Shown: positions 44,288 through 55,321 of the stretch, piece by piece | How the letters are laid out: each line of letters opens with the position of its first letter | Numbering within the stretch: the first letter of the stretch is position 1 | Source: Treponema sp. | GTDB lineage: Bacteria > Spirochaetota > Spirochaetia > Treponematales > Treponemataceae | Direction: 5' to 3' | NCBI GenBank assembly: GCA_017940005.1 | Contig: JAGAZO010000009.1 | Span: 186,001-250,000 of the forward strand | Length of the DNA: 64,000 nt | The notes under the pieces: generated by a model | What the model saw: the letters and a program-made list of their open reading frames with translations, nothing else | The model's database searches: none | What the model was told of the DNA's origin: nothing | Position numbers and translations under genes: made by a program

Positions 44288-44473
44288 CAGGTACCTTTTG
44301 AGCAACAGTTTTGCGGCTTCTATCCTATGCCATCGTTAGGTTGGTAAATTAAGATTATAGTACATTTTACCGATACTAGATAGGTATAATTATATAAAAA
44401 TAATATTTGATTAATGTTTGATTTTTTATGATACCGTTTTGTGAAAGTAGGCGTGATATTTTAAGGAGTGTGT
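44288..44473. other. AT-rich leader of the giant lipoprotein gene
   Basis: No gene. A perfect TATAAT lies at 44385-44390, about 85 nt before the start, without a good -35; other A/T-rich candidates follow. AAGGAG at 44463-44468 fixes the start at ATG 44474. Confidence 0.4.
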
Positions 44474-47400
44474 ATGAATCATTCTTGTAATAGCGCAAGT
44501 AAAGTATGCCAAGTCATCCTTGCGCTTGTAGCAAATTTCGTTGTTTTTACCGCATGTGAAGTTGGATTAGGAGCGGCAATCGATACAGAAGCTCCTACGG
44601 TAGAGATTACATATCCTCCTGCAACCTCCGTTATCCGAGATACATTTGTCCTTGCAGGTAATTGCAATGATGACAAGCTCTTGGATTCTGTTTCTATAAA
44701 TGTTACAAACACAACTACCAATACTTCATACGGCACATATACAGCAACTTTAAATGAGAGCAGAACTGCGTGGTCTGTAGAACTTAATAAATATGATGCA
44801 ACTGCTTATGTTGCCACAAACGGATGGTATTTTCCTGACGGCACATATAAAGTTGACGTTATGGCAAAAGATGCTACGGGGCGTGAATCTGGCATTGCAT
44901 CGCGCTCGTTTGATGTGGATAACACTGCTCCTGTGCTCATCGTGAGTCGTCCGCTTGCAAATGGCGCAGACCCAGACACTGTTTCCACATATGGACACAC
45001 TGTTCAAGTTGCAGGCGATTTATCGGACAACCACGATGTACTGCTCTTTAACATGCATTTCCAGCGGTATGACGAATCGACTAAACAGCTTGTCGGCGAA
45101 AAGAGAGTTATTCCTGTCACAGATTTTTCAACGCTTTCATCAGATAATCCGCTCGTTATTGCAAAATTTTACACAAAGGAAGAAATTCAAAAAGCTTCGT
45201 CATCGAACAAAGTTTTGTATCAGCGGCTGCGCGACGCATATTTTGAAATTTATGGCAATACAGCTGAAGACGGTTACGATGCTGCAACAGATACCTATAC
45301 AAATGACACAAAAGACAAAATATTTTACTGCGGTTTTGAGTTGCAAGACAGCGCACAGTATTATAAAAATCCGCCAGACAATACTGGTCGCGCAGCCGCG
45401 CCGTCATATCCCACGAACACGACGAGCGGAAATATTTCTACGCAATACTACATAAACAACACCGACAATTTTTACAATAAACTGCTCGGAAGCAACAGTC
45501 CGTATGCGCTTACCATCAAAAAACTTGTCAACGTGATAAACGGCACAGACACAGAATATACTGACGAGCAAAAGACAGCGGTAAAAGAAATTCTCAATGA
45601 AACAGGCAATACAGCGTCGAGCACAGAGCTCTCTGTCAGCTCATCTTCGTGGTTTAAGTTGAATCCACAAAATAGTCCTACGTTTGAAATATTTGAACGC
45701 GCCATTACTGACAGCAACAATAATGGCCTCGACGACGATGATTATGCGCGTTACACAACTGGTGAAATGCTTTTAATTGTGCAAGGTGGCAATGATCGCG
45801 CATCGATAAAGCCGCGTTCTGTGAGTATTGTTCTTTACAAACTCAATGACGCACACGACAGAGATTTAGCAGAAGAAAAAAGCCTTGTCATTTTAAACGC
45901 AGGCAAGTGGACTGATGAAGACGCATTCCAAACATCGTATTCATTTAGAATCAAAGATGCGATAGATGCAGAAGCTGCGAATACATCAGATAGTACAAGA
46001 AGGGATTTCCTAAATGGATTCCTTGAAGAAGATAAATACTATGTATTCCGCGTATACGGTGAGGATAGAAACTCAAAAGCCCTTGTGCCGCTCAATAACG
46101 GCGAATACGGTTTTCTCTTTTCATCTGTTGATAGACCGCCTGTGCTTACATTTTATGATATACACCACAGTTCAAGTGTTGATACAAGCGAAGACCGCTA
46201 TTTTAGTTTGTCGCAACTACGGACTGGTGGAATCATTTTTAGCGGTCATGCAGACACAGGTGGCTATTTGCTCACGAGCATGAAAGGAGAAGTACTCATC
46301 AAGAATACAAAAGATAATACATTGCAAACGCTTCCTGACGCCGTAGAATTTAGCTATTCTGCAACGGCGGATCCCGATTGGGAAGCAAAAATAAAGCCGT
46401 CTATCGTTATTCCACCCACATTCGAGAGTGACGGTAATTATCGATACACTGTGTCTATAACAGCAAAAAATACAAAGGGCAATGAATCAAATCCTATTTC
46501 GCGTTCAGTGTATGTTGACAATGAAAAACCGGTGGTGGAGTTACGAGCAATCTCTCCGACAGTAACAAAATCTGGCGATGCAACTGTATATGTGAACGGA
46601 AAAATTTCATTAGACGGCATATCACGAGATACGAGCGGTTCGGGTGTAAGCGAGGTTAAGTATAAGATTTGGAAACAGGGGGAGGCAGAACCCGCTTATG
46701 ATAATGCTATTGCCACTAGTGGTACGACTGATGCATGGATGATAACTGACCTCGATACAACGAGTTTTGAAGATGGCAATTACATTATTGCAGTCGTTGC
46801 AAAAGATGCTGTTGGCAATATGAGTGACAGAACAGCTGAAATTACTATTGAACAGGAGACCGATCGACCGATTATAACGTTGTCAAATGCAAAGGAAACT
46901 CCAAATGCCGATGAAAATATTTTCAGCATAAAAACAAATAACAAACTGATTGCAACGATTACCGATGATGACGGTGTACAAGAAGTCTCCGTTGGCTACA
47001 AAAAAGCTGGCAGCCCCGATGCGTTTACAGAAACAAAAGTGCTTGAAAATGGTTCCTCTCCAACATATCAGATGTCATATGAATTACCGAATACGCTTGC
47101 CGAAGATTCCTACGAGATTCGCATTGTTGTAAAAGATACAAAAGGAGATACTACGTGCAGTAGCGTTGAAAAGATATTTCCTATTGTGATTGACAACGGT
47201 AGTCCAAAGATACGTCTTATTGATACGGCACCAAACATATTGTATGATTCGAGTAACGGCAGTATGGTCACAACGCTTGCATTTGGCAAAACATATCTTG
47301 CAAAAACAGCATTCACTTTGAATGGTACAATTACTGACAGCAATATTAAGTCTGCATCATGGTTTGTAAATAGTGATGCGCTGAAAACGATTGATGTGAC

Positions 47401-50400
47401 AGGCACATCGCCTTATGCATGGCAATGTGGCAAATCTGTTGACAGTGCAACTCATATAGACGATGGTACTTACGTGTATACTGTCACTGCGGAAGACCAT
47501 TCAGGCAATGTGACGTCAGAATCCATCACTATCATTGTAGACACAACGCCGCCAACAGATGTAAAAGTCACTTCACCTGCAAGCGACAACACAGCGGTTG
47601 CAAACCCGCTTACGATTGAAGGCACAATGAAAGATGCGGGAAGCGGCAACGGTTTGCTGGAATACGCGATTATAAAAGAAGACGGAAGCACGTTTAAAAA
47701 CGGTACTCTTAATGCGAACGCGGTGAGCGGCGGGCTTTGGAAAATTGAAAACATCAATCTCGGCGCCGATGAAGGCGCGTTTACGCTCAAAGTGATTGCT
47801 AAAGATAAGCTTGAAAACGCTGCGTCAGAGGTGCGCCGTACATTTGCATATGATACTGCGCCGCCTACTGTTGATGAAACGACAGTAACAGTAAGCGGGC
47901 TTTCAACAAATGGCGGCAACGAAAAAAAAGTGGCGTTCACCATTGAAGCGCGCGACACAAACGGCATCGCAAATCTTTTGATTGCAGACAGCATGGAAGA
48001 AGGAAATGCAACACCTGCGCTGCCTGCATATACACTAGATACTGTAATAGAAAATGGCGAATCGAAAACATATAAAGTGTACTCATGGAAAGAAGATGGG
48101 AAGGTAGAATACGCTGTTGGTTCTGGAGGACTTTCAGATGGCAGACATATATTTACAATAACCGCAACAGACGTTGCAGGAAAAACTGCTCAAATTCAGC
48201 GCACTGTTTTTGTTGACACAGTAGCACCAACTTGGTACACAGAAAAGACAATGGGTGGGATAACGACATACGGCAATCCATATATTTCTACAAGCGGTAC
48301 AGAGATTGACAGCACTATGTGGTACAACACGACGAGCCTTACTGTGCATGCGCTTGCAAGAGACGACAATGGTAGTGGTGTTGCAAAGCTTCAGTACAGT
48401 ATTAATTCTAATGTAGACTGGATAGATACCGGCAATAATAATTTCACTGTAAGCACAACTGAAGGCTTGAACGATATATACATTCGTGCTGTTGATGCTG
48501 CCGAAAATGTTGCACCGCATGTGTTGCTCAAAGCATATGTAGATACTACTGCCCCAACGCTCGACTCTATAGACGGCACAGGTATCACGATAGGCCAGTC
48601 GGTACAAGTGAGCAACGACATATCGTTTACGTTCACTGCAAGTGATGCGGGTAGTGGTATGAAAGATTCTGCGCAGGTAAAAGTTGGTGCAACCACAATC
48701 ACTGCGGCAGGCGTTGTCGATGCAACTGGTAAAACTTGTACTTACAGTGCAACTATTCCAAAGGCAAATCTCGTAAGCGGTGCGGTAAACATAGTGCTCA
48801 CCGACAAAGCGGGAAATATGTCTGTGCCGCTTACTGCATTCTCATTGCAGGTTGACACGGAACCACCAGTTGTAACAATCAACACACCAACTGATGCAAA
48901 TAGCGCAACACCTGAAATCGAAATGAACGGAATAATAAGCATCGTGGGGACATCTACAGACAATGATGCAGTAAGCAGCGTCTCGCTTGAATGGAAAAAG
49001 TCAACAGATAGTGACAGCGCATGGGTTGCTATTGGCACCGTGAATGGCACATATAACTGGACAGTAAGTGACATCGACACGACGAGCGCATTTGGTTCAA
49101 TTGCAGATGGTACGCGTATTGAGCTTCGTGCAAAAGCAATGGACAGAGCTGGTAACGTAGGTACGTCTGCCTCAACAACTATTACGATAAACCAAGACAC
49201 AGACAGACCTGTTGTAAAATTCACAAATATTGCGCTCTCAAATACAATGTCTCTCGCGAATCCGATTTACCTTGAATCAAACACATTGTACGGTACAATT
49301 TCTGATGACGACGGTGCTATAAACGGTAGCAATGTATTCTTCTACAAGACAGACGGCAGCACAAGTTGGATACCAATATCCGTAACTAACAGCGCGTGGA
49401 GCTTAACGCTTGACGACGGCGCAAAGAACATTCGCTTTAGGGTAATTGACAACGCGAGCGGACATTTTCCGAAAGAGGACGGTAGCGGCGCGTATCCGAA
49501 GCTCCAAGATTCTGCCACTTCTGTATGTACGCTTACCGACAAAGATACGCTTAATTTGAACGTAAATACTACCGCGCCGTCTTTGCGCAATCTTTCTCAC
49601 GAAGTGTACGCATATAATCCATTAACGGGTGAGAGCGCATGGGAAGCGCCGTCTGGAATATATGGTGGCAAGTACTACAGCAAGCTCCGCATAAAAGTCG
49701 ATGTGTTTGACGAAACAGGCATTGATACGGTAAGCGCACATTTGGAGCAGGGAAATGCACTTATTGGCGTTGCTGTATCAGCTGCGTTCACTGACATAAA
49801 AGATGGCGACGGCTATGAAACATGGAGCCATGAAAAAGTTGGTAGTGAACAAGGAATCAATCTTGTTGGTGTGCCGAGTGGAAATGCTAAAGTTGTGGTG
49901 GAAATCACAGATAAAGGCGGAAGAAAAACGCAACAATCATTTGACATTTCTGTAGACAACACTCCGCCAACGGTAGATTTTATCAGTCCTACGATGAACG
50001 CAAAAGTTAACGGCGGTGGCGCAGTCACTGTTAACGGTAGTTTAAATGAGCAGGCTGCGTTGTCGTTGGCAATTACAAAAACGATAGTTGAACCTGATTC
50101 AAGTGAATTCACGCAGTGGACAGCAAGTTCATCACTTTCGTGGTACTTGTATTTTGACAATGATACAGAAAATCCTGCAAGAAATCATGTAGCTAATTTC
50201 AACTACTATTTGATACAACTTGGTGTTACAACACAGGAGGAAATAACCAGAACAATAAATCCATTTGACAAGGTTACTCCACTATATGTTTGGATAAAAG
50301 CGATAGATGCGGCAGGTAATGAAAACGTTGTGTCGCGCGTGTTGAATGTTGATCCACAAGGCGACCGTCCAACTGTCACAATAAATTATCCCGAAAAAGA

Positions 50401-53400
50401 CGGCGAAGCTGTTGGCGGTTCAGTGAAGATTTACGGTTCAGCAGAAGATAATGAAGCTGTTTCCTCTGTGTGGGTACAAATCATTTCGCACATGCATAAT
50501 AGTGCTATTTTATCAGGTACGCCTACATACGGAACGCTCAACATTGATTCTGTAAATTCTAAAATCACTGTGTTTGAGCTTGCTGCTGACGACTTAAACT
50601 ATCTTAAAGCAGCAGGTTATCATGTATACAATATGCGCACATATGATGAAAGTTCTCCATCTGCAAGCGAATGGACAGGTTCTTTAAAATCTGGAGAAGC
50701 GCTTTCCGATTACGGTATTCTTGCCTCGTTCAGTGGCACGAGTTGGAATTTAAAAATAAATACACACACGACCCCTGAATTCAATCCGAGTACGAATAGC
50801 ACAAATGTTGTTGGTATACGAGTGTATGCAAAAGATAATAAAATGAACTTAAGCCTTGCGGAAGAACGTTCGTTTAAATTTGACGCAGATAAGCCTGTTA
50901 TATCAGATTTGCGCCTTGTGCAAGGAAGCGAAAGTATTACACACAATCCTGCATACCACATATCGCAAGAATATGCAGATGATATGTGGGTAAGAGGCGA
51001 ATGGTACTTAATTGGCAAAGTGAAGGATACTGATACAATCAATATGCTTACACTTGGCACAGACAAACTTATTGAAAACGGCAGTGTCAAGACAGGTGCT
51101 TGGCAAACCGCACTCTATAGCGACGACAGCGGCACGGCAACAAGTTCAGCGCCTTCTGTAGTGTGGTTTAAATATCCGCTTGCAACTGGCAGTAGCGTAG
51201 GCAATATTGAATTTAGAATAGAAGCTGAAGATGCAACTAATCACACTGGTGAAAAAACTATACGGATTAACTATGACAACATAGCACCTACACTTGTTGC
51301 CGAGACGCATCCAGCATTCAATATTTCAGGAGACGTAACGCAGCAAAATGGATTCTATCGATTAGGTTCAGCAGTTGAAGAATCGGGTGGAAATCAGAGC
51401 GGCTTCAATAGGCTTGCATTTTATTTTGTGCGCAGGCATGCAACAAATGTAACACTGTACGATATAATGCAACCGCGTTCATCGAATACGTTCAATGTTG
51501 CATCTGTCACCGCCACTACAACTGGCGATATTGTGTACGATTCTGGGCTGTACTGGAAAAAATGTACTGTTATACGCGATGCAGACAACTTAAATGTGCT
51601 CACGCTGCCTGCTCCCGATGCTTCCATTCGTAAGGGTGGCATCATGGAGATAGGTGGATCGGTCTATCTTATCTCAAGCGTAAGTGGCACAAGTGTTACA
51701 ATTGACGGCTCTCCGCTCCTTTCTGCCGCTGAAGCGAAGTTTGCTCTTGCGCAGATTGTTGACCACCAAACGACGGAGAGCGGCTCGGGGGCAATCAATT
51801 CTATCACTGGGTACTATGATATAGTACTCAACGATGATGGCGACGGCATGGTTGAAGAAGTGACGCGAAATGGTACAACATGGACATGGGAAGCATATGT
51901 GTGCTCGAAGCATATACCCGACGGCAAAATCGAGATTCATTACGTAGCGTTTGATAGAGCAGGTAATTATTCGATAGGTGTTGTCGGAAATACTGGTAGC
52001 TATGAAGGTTTGAAAGCTTCGGGAGAAACTGTTTCATATGTGAATAAAAATGCATTTGTGAAGAATAATCAACCGCGCATTGCTGGTGTGCAAATTGGCA
52101 CCGACTATGACGGCGATGAAATGATAAGCGGGGCAAGCGAATGGCTTGTGGCGCATGCAGCCCAACATATATCGTCCATGTATTATGCAAATCAAACAGA
52201 AGTGAATGCACGTACATTGCAGACGAGTGCTGAAATTGGCTCGGCGAGTGAACCAGTCTTGACGCTCAAAGGTTACTCCGAGGTGAAGCCTGAAATCGTG
52301 GGCGGAAATGGGAGTCTTGCATACTCGTTTGTCTTTGGTGCTTTCAATGGAAACAGCACTGTCTCGCTTGGCAGCGGTTCTACAGATTATTCGATTGGCA
52401 ACTTGAGCAAAATAACAATTCAAACAGGCGATATTTTGCGCGCTGTGCCGAGCGGAGAACATTCGTCATTGCCACTTGCACTCAAAATTTGGGACAGTAC
52501 AGAAACAACGACGCCATTTGCAGACAGTTTCCATGCGGATATAACGATACATGTTGCCGTTTCTGTTGCTGACACGACTGCGCCACAAGCCGTAATCAAT
52601 CCGTTTTATTGGAAAAGTGCAAACGAAAACAATTTATACGAGAATAAAACGACAAACGGACACATTGAGCTTGAAAACGATTTACCATCCGCATTTGTCA
52701 GCACATCAGGTACAATGGACAAAGATCCGAAAGTCTCTGGCAAAATCGTGATTACGGGAACTGCGAGCGATAACAAACGCCTTTCTGAACTTTATTTGAG
52801 CGTACCAGGTATGGAAGCTGTATTTAATTCTGCAGGGCTTGTAAAAAAAGATGATGCTTCTATATCATATTACCGGATGGATTCCTTTGTTGCGGGTTCA
52901 TGGGCAGGCACAGATAAATGGAACTCGCATGGATTTGCATTTGCGGTGACTGAAAGCACATTTGACAAAGATGGGCACAACGTGACATGGGCTTTCTCAT
53001 GGGACACAACAAAAATCACCAGTGTTGCCGCCGCAGATGTTGAAGTGCTTGTGCGTGCGTATGATGAGGGCACTCCAAGCTATGAGTCGCGTACGGACAG
53101 TGCGAGCGGATTTACCAAACGCAGCATGGATGGCTCTACATATTATAAGGATACAGCTTCGTATGCAACGAAGAATAATTCTGCGGCATCTACTGTTCAG
53201 ACGACGGTAGATTCTCCAACCTCTCGTTATCGTATGGATGTAGTGCCATATATTACGCGTGTGGAAACATGGCTGTCTTCTTTTAGCAAAAACAATTCAT
53301 CCGTATATGACCGCACGGCCAAGGGGCATTATCCGATACGGTCTGACGAAACAGTGAATGTGTACGGATTCAATCTTACAAATGGTGTTGTTAAAACGGT

Positions 53401-55114
53401 ACTCTCGGATGGCAGTATTGGAACAACACCTGTATCGCTTGTGGCGGAAGCTGATTATTGGAAATTGCCTGTGGCATCGCTTAATTCGGGAAAAATCTTT
53501 GTGACCGTAAATGGCATTGAATCGTTAAACAATAAAAACAACGAAGATGCGCATGGAGCGTACATTGCTGTTGCCGCCGACTCTGATTACACAAAGTACT
53601 CGAATTACTATAACCGCTTGCCGAACGGCGCAACAAACAATCTGTTGACTGACGACGTAGTGTTTGACATATGGCAGATAAATGAAAAAGTTGCAGCGGT
53701 GTATGATGCGGGCTATCTTAACGAGCCAGTGATGAAAATCAATCCAAAAAATGGAGAAATTGGTTTTGCCTTTGCAAATGGTTCTGCACGCTTTAGCATG
53801 GGAGACGGAGCTGATTCATCATACAAAATTTGGCAGCGCAATTATGCATCGTATCGAAACATTGCTTTTGCATATGACAAGAACGGCGAAACGCATGGTA
53901 TTGCTGTTGGCATTGATACATATCCTGATTCGTCTACAAATCGAGGAGGGCGAATGACCTATGTGTACAGCAAGTGGGGCGCAGGAAATCCCAACGATAT
54001 GAACGGAAATTACGATGGTGCAAATGCACTCAGGATTGAATCGATTGGCGTACCCGCAGGCGAATATAATGGTGTCTCATACACTGATGCTGTTATTCTT
54101 GAAAAGCGATTTGAATCTCCTTCGTTGGTGACAACAACGCATGGCACTACGCCGACAGTGTATTTGGCGTACTATGACGACATAAACAGTCAAATCCGTT
54201 TTAGGTACGGTACCAATAGTGCGGGAACTTCAAAAGCAGCATTCAATCAATTTGTGGACGACAAAGGTTCTAAAAGAGCAGGTTCTCATGATTATTCGGT
54301 TTTTGAAGCTGACACCGAAGATTATAGCATTGTAGCAGATGCACATAAAATGCACAAAGCGGGCGAGTATGTAGCTCTTGCTGCAATCAATGGAAACACA
54401 CCTGCAGATGATGTTGTTGTAATGGTATGGTACGATGCAGAAAACAATCGGCTTGTGTACAGCTACAAAAAAAATCCCTGTAATGATAATGACATGGACG
54501 CAGGTAATGGCGATGGCTACTGGGCTACGCCGATTGTTATTAGAGAGCAAGCGGGCGAGTACTGCAAAGTTGCCGTAGACGCAAATGGCGGCGTGCATAT
54601 TGCAGCATATGATATTGCCAATACAGATTTGATATATGCGCATCTTCCAAGCTATGATGCGGATGCAAGCGCGTTGCAGATGTGTACTGTTGATTCGTAT
54701 TTGCTTACTGGTACGAACATTACGCTGGATGTAGCTATCTCTGATGGGCATGTAGTGCCGTACATAGGGTACTATACACAGGCGCAGACAAAAGCGAAAA
54801 TGGCGTATTTGCCAAATCTCATACCGGCAAGTTCAAACCCGTCATTCACGCTTAAAGCAGGCGTTGAAAATGATTACTTCACTGGTGCATGGGAAGTGAC
54901 TATTGTGCCGTCGGCGAGTCGTTTGCGTGATGACCATATCAACATCGGCGTATGGAAAGATGACAATGGTAATATCAAAGCATCCACGACGGGCATAATG
55001 ACAAGTTCTACAAGTTCAGGGCAATGCTATGGCAATGGCACAAACTATCCTGTTTTGGGATATGGCATGAGAGATGGTACAAAAGGTTATATTGAAACTG
55101 CACAGATGAAGTGA
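44474..55114 (+). CDS. Giant Ig-like-repeat surface lipoprotein
   Basis: A 3,546-residue protein, one sixth of the window. The signal peptide ends in lipobox VFTAC with Cys28 acylated. Residues ~35-2900 are a chain of Ig-like/cadherin-like modules of about 90-110 residues, each opening with a phrase such as DTTPPTDV, VDTTAPTL or DTEPPVVTINTP and closing with VxAxDxxGNxS (for example VIAKDKLENAASEV, AVDAAENVAPH). Around residues 2950-3546 the text changes to YLAYYDDINSQIRFRYG and YGNGTNYP-like segments resembling beta-propeller repeats. It has no LPxTG or transporter domain. A role in adhesion or envelope architecture is inferred. The frame is unbroken over 10.6 kb. Confidence 0.85.
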   Translation: MNHSCNSASKVCQVILALVANFVVFTACEVGLGAAIDTEAPTVEITYPPATSVIRDTFVLAGNCNDDKLLDSVSINVTNTTTNTSYGTYTATLNESRTAWSVELNKYDATAYVATNGWYFPDGTYKVDVMAKDATGRESGIASRSFDVDNTAPVLIVSRPLANGADPDTVSTYGHTVQVAGDLSDNHDVLLFNMHFQRYDESTKQLVGEKRVIPVTDFSTLSSDNPLVIAKFYTKEEIQKASSSNKVLYQRLRDAYFEIYGNTAEDGYDAATDTYTNDTKDKIFYCGFELQDSAQYYKNPPDNTGRAAAPSYPTNTTSGNISTQYYINNTDNFYNKLLGSNSPYALTIKKLVNVINGTDTEYTDEQKTAVKEILNETGNTASSTELSVSSSSWFKLNPQNSPTFEIFERAITDSNNNGLDDDDYARYTTGEMLLIVQGGNDRASIKPRSVSIVLYKLNDAHDRDLAEEKSLVILNAGKWTDEDAFQTSYSFRIKDAIDAEAANTSDSTRRDFLNGFLEEDKYYVFRVYGEDRNSKALVPLNNGEYGFLFSSVDRPPVLTFYDIHHSSSVDTSEDRYFSLSQLRTGGIIFSGHADTGGYLLTSMKGEVLIKNTKDNTLQTLPDAVEFSYSATADPDWEAKIKPSIVIPPTFESDGNYRYTVSITAKNTKGNESNPISRSVYVDNEKPVVELRAISPTVTKSGDATVYVNGKISLDGISRDTSGSGVSEVKYKIWKQGEAEPAYDNAIATSGTTDAWMITDLDTTSFEDGNYIIAVVAKDAVGNMSDRTAEITIEQETDRPIITLSNAKETPNADENIFSIKTNNKLIATITDDDGVQEVSVGYKKAGSPDAFTETKVLENGSSPTYQMSYELPNTLAEDSYEIRIVVKDTKGDTTCSSVEKIFPIVIDNGSPKIRLIDTAPNILYDSSNGSMVTTLAFGKTYLAKTAFTLNGTITDSNIKSASWFVNSDALKTIDVTGTSPYAWQCGKSVDSATHIDDGTYVYTVTAEDHSGNVTSESITIIVDTTPPTDVKVTSPASDNTAVANPLTIEGTMKDAGSGNGLLEYAIIKEDGSTFKNGTLNANAVSGGLWKIENINLGADEGAFTLKVIAKDKLENAASEVRRTFAYDTAPPTVDETTVTVSGLSTNGGNEKKVAFTIEARDTNGIANLLIADSMEEGNATPALPAYTLDTVIENGESKTYKVYSWKEDGKVEYAVGSGGLSDGRHIFTITATDVAGKTAQIQRTVFVDTVAPTWYTEKTMGGITTYGNPYISTSGTEIDSTMWYNTTSLTVHALARDDNGSGVAKLQYSINSNVDWIDTGNNNFTVSTTEGLNDIYIRAVDAAENVAPHVLLKAYVDTTAPTLDSIDGTGITIGQSVQVSNDISFTFTASDAGSGMKDSAQVKVGATTITAAGVVDATGKTCTYSATIPKANLVSGAVNIVLTDKAGNMSVPLTAFSLQVDTEPPVVTINTPTDANSATPEIEMNGIISIVGTSTDNDAVSSVSLEWKKSTDSDSAWVAIGTVNGTYNWTVSDIDTTSAFGSIADGTRIELRAKAMDRAGNVGTSASTTITINQDTDRPVVKFTNIALSNTMSLANPIYLESNTLYGTISDDDGAINGSNVFFYKTDGSTSWIPISVTNSAWSLTLDDGAKNIRFRVIDNASGHFPKEDGSGAYPKLQDSATSVCTLTDKDTLNLNVNTTAPSLRNLSHEVYAYNPLTGESAWEAPSGIYGGKYYSKLRIKVDVFDETGIDTVSAHLEQGNALIGVAVSAAFTDIKDGDGYETWSHEKVGSEQGINLVGVPSGNAKVVVEITDKGGRKTQQSFDISVDNTPPTVDFISPTMNAKVNGGGAVTVNGSLNEQAALSLAITKTIVEPDSSEFTQWTASSSLSWYLYFDNDTENPARNHVANFNYYLIQLGVTTQEEITRTINPFDKVTPLYVWIKAIDAAGNENVVSRVLNVDPQGDRPTVTINYPEKDGEAVGGSVKIYGSAEDNEAVSSVWVQIISHMHNSAILSGTPTYGTLNIDSVNSKITVFELAADDLNYLKAAGYHVYNMRTYDESSPSASEWTGSLKSGEALSDYGILASFSGTSWNLKINTHTTPEFNPSTNSTNVVGIRVYAKDNKMNLSLAEERSFKFDADKPVISDLRLVQGSESITHNPAYHISQEYADDMWVRGEWYLIGKVKDTDTINMLTLGTDKLIENGSVKTGAWQTALYSDDSGTATSSAPSVVWFKYPLATGSSVGNIEFRIEAEDATNHTGEKTIRINYDNIAPTLVAETHPAFNISGDVTQQNGFYRLGSAVEESGGNQSGFNRLAFYFVRRHATNVTLYDIMQPRSSNTFNVASVTATTTGDIVYDSGLYWKKCTVIRDADNLNVLTLPAPDASIRKGGIMEIGGSVYLISSVSGTSVTIDGSPLLSAAEAKFALAQIVDHQTTESGSGAINSITGYYDIVLNDDGDGMVEEVTRNGTTWTWEAYVCSKHIPDGKIEIHYVAFDRAGNYSIGVVGNTGSYEGLKASGETVSYVNKNAFVKNNQPRIAGVQIGTDYDGDEMISGASEWLVAHAAQHISSMYYANQTEVNARTLQTSAEIGSASEPVLTLKGYSEVKPEIVGGNGSLAYSFVFGAFNGNSTVSLGSGSTDYSIGNLSKITIQTGDILRAVPSGEHSSLPLALKIWDSTETTTPFADSFHADITIHVAVSVADTTAPQAVINPFYWKSANENNLYENKTTNGHIELENDLPSAFVSTSGTMDKDPKVSGKIVITGTASDNKRLSELYLSVPGMEAVFNSAGLVKKDDASISYYRMDSFVAGSWAGTDKWNSHGFAFAVTESTFDKDGHNVTWAFSWDTTKITSVAAADVEVLVRAYDEGTPSYESRTDSASGFTKRSMDGSTYYKDTASYATKNNSAASTVQTTVDSPTSRYRMDVVPYITRVETWLSSFSKNNSSVYDRTAKGHYPIRSDETVNVYGFNLTNGVVKTVLSDGSIGTTPVSLVAEADYWKLPVASLNSGKIFVTVNGIESLNNKNNEDAHGAYIAVAADSDYTKYSNYYNRLPNGATNNLLTDDVVFDIWQINEKVAAVYDAGYLNEPVMKINPKNGEIGFAFANGSARFSMGDGADSSYKIWQRNYASYRNIAFAYDKNGETHGIAVGIDTYPDSSTNRGGRMTYVYSKWGAGNPNDMNGNYDGANALRIESIGVPAGEYNGVSYTDAVILEKRFESPSLVTTTHGTTPTVYLAYYDDINSQIRFRYGTNSAGTSKAAFNQFVDDKGSKRAGSHDYSVFEADTEDYSIVADAHKMHKAGEYVALAAINGNTPADDVVVMVWYDAENNRLVYSYKKNPCNDNDMDAGNGDGYWATPIVIREQAGEYCKVAVDANGGVHIAAYDIANTDLIYAHLPSYDADASALQMCTVDSYLLTGTNITLDVAISDGHVVPYIGYYTQAQTKAKMAYLPNLIPASSNPSFTLKAGVENDYFTGAWEVTIVPSASRLRDDHINIGVWKDDNGNIKASTTGIMTSSTSSGQCYGNGTNYPVLGYGMRDGTKGYIETAQMK

Positions 55115-55136
55115 GTAGCTATTACTCATACTGTAC

Positions 55137-55168
55137 GCAAAACACGGTCTGCGAGGATAGCGTTTTGC
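55137..55168 (+). terminator. Hairpin downstream of the giant gene
   Basis: GCAAAACAC (55137-55145) and GCGTTTTGC (55160-55168) form a 9-bp stem with one mismatch, 23 bp past the stop; no strong T run follows. Confidence 0.35.
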
Positions 55169-55321
55169 GGTTTCAATATTTTGGCACTCCTTGTGCGCCA
55201 AAATGTAGCAGGAGGATAGTTTTGAAAAACTGTTCTCCCGCTACGTCGCTCTCTCACGCACAACAAAAAGCAGTATATTTAAACTATGGGCATATTGTCT
55301 TATGAAAACGCCATCGCACAT
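55169..55321 (+). repeat. Sirtuin promoter/start repeat, intact copy
   Basis: The counterpart of 29971-30125. It holds a stem-loop at 55178-55204 (ATTTTGGC...GCCAAAAT), a long stem at 55205-55244 (GTAGC...GCTAC with AGTTTT/AAAACT core), the TATATT box at 55274-55279, the ATG at 55286 and 12 codons. The substitutions between copies mostly keep the stems paired. Confidence 0.82.

Noticed and set aside
44955..45455. Overlapping 166-codon frame inside the giant gene
   Set aside because: Same strand but different frame, Lys/Arg/Ile-rich nonsense; the long frame continues unbroken across it.
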